Source: Euperipatoides rowelli (Eukaryota; Onychophora; Udeonychophora; Euonychophora; Peripatopsidae). Taken from it: DNA of 10,426 bases. This document shows positions 8,371 through 10,426 of this stretch, piece after piece. The stretch is taken from the NCBI GenBank assembly GCA_003024985.2, contig PXIH01S0059192.1; one strand, given 5' to 3'. Within the stretch, counting starts at the first letter, position 1; every line of letters begins with the position of its first letter. A program made the position numbers and the translations under genes. The notes below the pieces were generated by a model. That model saw only the letters and a program-made list of their open reading frames with translations. It had not been told where the DNA came from and did no database searches.

Positions 8371-8387
8371 GTGTGTCATCGTCTTAT
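8371..8387. repeat. Stray terminus-like motif of the Harbinger-like element
   Basis: GTGTGTCATCG at 8371-8381 equals the inverse of the element's left terminus (CGATGACACAC) and has the orientation of a right end. It continues TCTTA instead of GGCCTTA. It lies 116 bases beyond the assigned right end. Confidence 0.5.
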
Positions 8388-8644
8388 GGGCTTGTGTTCA
8401 AAATTTGGAAATGATATTTTAATACATAAAGAAGTTATTTGTAAATATAGTATTGAAACTAATACAATACTTTAAACCTGTAACATATGACTGAGATATG
8501 AACTGAAATGTTACAAAATATATTTAATGTTTTTTTATAAAGACATACCTCACTAATATGGCGGGATAGATTCCAGATGTAAAGCAAATATCACCCTAAA
8601 GTGAATGACAAGCTTTTTTCCCCTTTCCCAGTACCTACGATGCC
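8388..8644. other. Short intronic stretch, nothing recognised
   Basis: A/T-rich sequence between the Harbinger-like element and the second TTAA element. A slightly more balanced patch lies at 8540-8640. No gene or repeat is recognised. Confidence 0.5.
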
Positions 8645-8648
8645 TTAA

Positions 8649-9341
8649 CCCTTTCGGTGGGGAATTAATTTTTGGGATTTTTCAAGTGATTTTAAAATTT
8701 TGACTTTAAAGTGGTCTAATAAATATTCTAAAACATTTAGGAATAAACGTATCCATTTTTAAATTGAAATTTAATGCAGATTTTAAAAATAAAAACAAAA
8801 AAAGGCTAGCTCAAATGAGATACACACAGTAGGGCTTTATGTGCCAAAATCGGGTAGGGCCTATTTTATCATCTCCGAAAATAAATTAATTAAAAAAAAA
8901 ATTGTTTATGGTTATTTTCGATAAAGGTTTTGGATTCCTCATAAAATTTATTAAAAAATGACATATTGTATTAATTTTTATCTCTTCTAAAACCAAAAAT
9001 ATGAATTTCAGCAACTATATCTGTACCCCTGTAAAACACCATGTTGCCTAAATCAAGCAAGCATCAACACACACACAGCGGCCATTTCCAATCGATCACG
9101 TGACACATTTGGAGTATTTTAAAAAATATTTAATTATATGGAAATTTTGAAATTTTAATAATGGAATATCTTTATTTTTGATATTAAAGTTGCATCAAAT
9201 GAATCGTATTTTATTTTAAAAAAAAATTGTTAAATCTCATCCAGGTAAATTTTAGGAATGCGTGTCATGTGATATTCTAGGCATAGCGTCTATTTTCAAT
9301 ATTGAAGACTGCCATTTTTTAATTCATTTATTAATTATGGT
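8649..9341. mobile_element. Second piggyBac-like fragment (left end and core; right end not found)
   Basis: Starts after TTAA (8645-8648) with CCCTTTCGGTGGGG, and at 8730-8801 carries the ~75-bp core also found at 1347-1420 in the first element, in the same orientation. The distance from left end to core is 80-190 bp in both. The terminus differs from CCCGGCAGTC, so the two are relatives rather than copies. No GGG-TTAA right end is seen before the next element, so the end given is only the limit of unexplained sequence. Inverted arms ATCACGTGACAC (9095-9106) and GTGTCATGTGAT (9262-9273) lie inside. Relationship to the first element is fairly sure; extent is not. Confidence 0.5.
8730..8801. 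repeat. Core block shared with the first piggyBac-like element
   Basis: ACATTTAGGAATAAAC then GTATCCATTTTT, AAATTTAATGCAGATTTT and an A-rich tail, roughly four of five bases identical to 1347-1420 by eye. Confidence 0.8.
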
Positions 9342-9431
9342 ACCTACATTAGGGATCCCATTCGTCCCGTTTGGACCGGGACAGTCCCGTTTTTAAAGAT
9401 ATAGTCCCAGTGTCCCCAGAGAATGCGTTGG

Positions 9432-9439
9432 GACATGAT
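9432..9439. repeat. 8-bp target-site duplication GACATGAT, left copy
   Basis: Directly precedes the TAGAGTTG end at 9440 and equals 10370-10377. Confidence 0.85.
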
Positions 9440-10369
9440 TAGAGTTGTTCATTTTTCGTTTTAGCTATAAAAACGAAATATTGTAAATACATCATATTTT
9501 AATTGGTCTTCATGTTTTATAAATAGATCAAAGGTTTGGCAGTATTAATTGAACCACGACAAAATACGATGAAAGGGTTTACTTGCGAAATTAATTAATT
9601 TCAACGACAAAGCAAGAAAAAAACTGTTAAATTGAAAAAAAAAAAAAGATCTTTTCATGATCTTAAAGTTTGTAGCAATAAACTAAGAAATTCCCTAAAA
9701 GCATTTAAATAGAAATTAATTAACAATTCAGTCTTAAAATCTTATCATTTCCTCTTTGACAACACAAAAATGACCAATCTAACAAAGTAATTTTGCATAT
9801 TTCAAGTTTTTTTTTAAAAAAGTTTAGTTTTCTCCCCAATTACAGATATTCAGTTGCTTATAAAAATTAAATAGCAAAATACATCTAAAAGAAGTATTTT
9901 TTTTTTAATTCTTAAAATCAAAATGGAAAAAAATAAAATTATAATACAACAAAGAGCAAATGATTTATAAATGACCATTTTAATGTGTGAATTATGCAGT
10001 GTTCGTCTGAATTGGGAAAGTAAAGATACCTTGGATAAGCAGGGAAGTTCGCCACACATATGAAAACCAAAGAAACCTTTATTAAAAAATCTGCTTTTTG
10101 TACAATTCTATAGGCCTATGTTTTAAATCCTTATGACATTATCACAATTCACTCCCTCCCCTATAAAATGATACATTTTTATTATTAAAAATGAATAAAA
10201 ATATAAATTATCAATTTTTCTTTCAATAAAATAGTTTGACTTCTTTTAATTTTTTTTTTTTTTTTGCTACAAAATGCTAGATTTTTATATTAAAACGCTA
10301 TAAAACTCGAAATTCTTATTTTAAAATGCTAAATTTCCAATTTTTATTTGCTAAAAAACACCAACTCTA
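9440..10369. mobile_element. Non-autonomous hAT element (MITE), 930 bp
   Basis: Exact 8-bp target duplication GACATGAT at 9432-9439 and 10370-10377. The element begins TAGAGTTG and ends CAACTCTA, a perfect 8-bp terminal inverted repeat extended by imperfect pairing over about 20 bases. Eight-bp duplications and (T/C)AGAG-type ends are diagnostic of hAT. Subterminal GCTA motifs recur: GCTATAAAA near 9473 on the left, and at about 10277, 10298, 10328 and 10350 on the right, likely transposase-binding repeats. No transposase frame is present; the minus-strand frame at 9850-10059 is low complexity without hAT motifs. Confidence 0.85.
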
Positions 10370-10377
10370 GACATGAT
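10370..10377. repeat. 8-bp target-site duplication GACATGAT, right copy
   Basis: Directly follows the CAACTCTA end at 10369 and equals 9432-9439. Confidence 0.85.
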
Positions 10378-10426
10378 TTTGTCCCGTTTTTTAAAGAATA
10401 GTTTATTTTCGCTATTTGAAGTACCA

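Larger units (their letters stand above)
9350..10426. mobile_element. Older hAT-like element, left end present, right end beyond the window, split by a nested insertion
   Basis: A G+C-richer block begins TAGGGATCCCATTCGTCCCG, the form of a hAT terminus, after 8 bases ACCTACAT (9342-9349) that would be its target duplication. GTCCC motifs repeat at 9364, 9384 and 9404, exactly 20 bp apart, and GTCCCGTTTTTTAAAGAATAG reappears in the same orientation at 10381, after the nested 930-bp element. The same motif family on both sides of the insertion shows they were one unit. No coding capacity is visible. Class assignment rests on the terminus alone. Confidence 0.45.

Noticed and set aside
9568-9582. 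GAAAGGGTTTA as a possible right end of the second TTAA element
   Set aside because: It matches only about nine bases, lacks TTAA, and lies inside the separate hAT element.
9850-10059. 69-residue minus-strand open frame with a hydrophobic C-terminal half
   Set aside because: It lies within the hAT MITE, has no transposase motif, and the hydrophobicity comes from A/T-rich codons.
1-10426. CRISPR arrays, bacterial operons, riboswitches, tRNA or rRNA genes
   Set aside because: No regularly spaced repeats with unique spacers, ribosome-binding sites, dense coding, or cloverleaf-like structures were seen.

Overview
The window looks like animal nuclear DNA from the inside of one long gene. It is strongly A+T rich, almost without coding sequence, and full of transposon debris. 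The only convincing coding sequence is one internal exon on the + strand (6546-6751). It encodes 68 residues that I recognise as the histidine-repeat part of the AUTS2 family (AUTS2/FBRSL1/FBRS in vertebrates, tay bridge in insects). The exon has an acceptor ending in ccttag-like pyrimidine-AG and a GTATGT donor. Everything else is best read as the two flanking introns (1-6545 and 6752-10426). The sequence differs from vertebrate AUTS2 after the repeat, and TACTGTA/TACAGTA motifs are dense. Together with the A+T richness this suggests an invertebrate, perhaps an arthropod such as a crustacean, but the species is not settled.

Upstream intron: 1-1157 holds only a TG microsatellite and A/T-rich sequence. 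At 1158-1858 there is a 701-bp non-autonomous piggyBac-like element, flanked by TTAA on both sides and starting and ending CCC...GGG, with an internal hairpin and an internal ~120-bp duplication. At 1964-2026 there is a TTCATT-rich stretch, and at 2203-2257 a 25-bp fold-back. The stretch 2340-5550 shows no gene. At about 5560-5833 a decayed non-LTR retrotransposon endonuclease can be read in two frames.

Downstream intron: a 773-bp PIF/Harbinger-like MITE (7483-8255; TAA target duplication; 27 of 30 matching terminal bases) is followed by a stray copy of its terminus at 8371. A second piggyBac-like fragment begins after TTAA at 8649 and shares a ~75-bp core with the first. A 930-bp hAT-type MITE (9440-10369) has an exact 8-bp target duplication, GACATGAT. 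It sits inside an older element that seems to start at 9350 and runs off the right edge of the window.

There is no evidence of an operon, CRISPR array, tRNA, rRNA or novel multi-gene system. The value of the window lies in the conserved exon and in the nested, non-autonomous DNA transposons.
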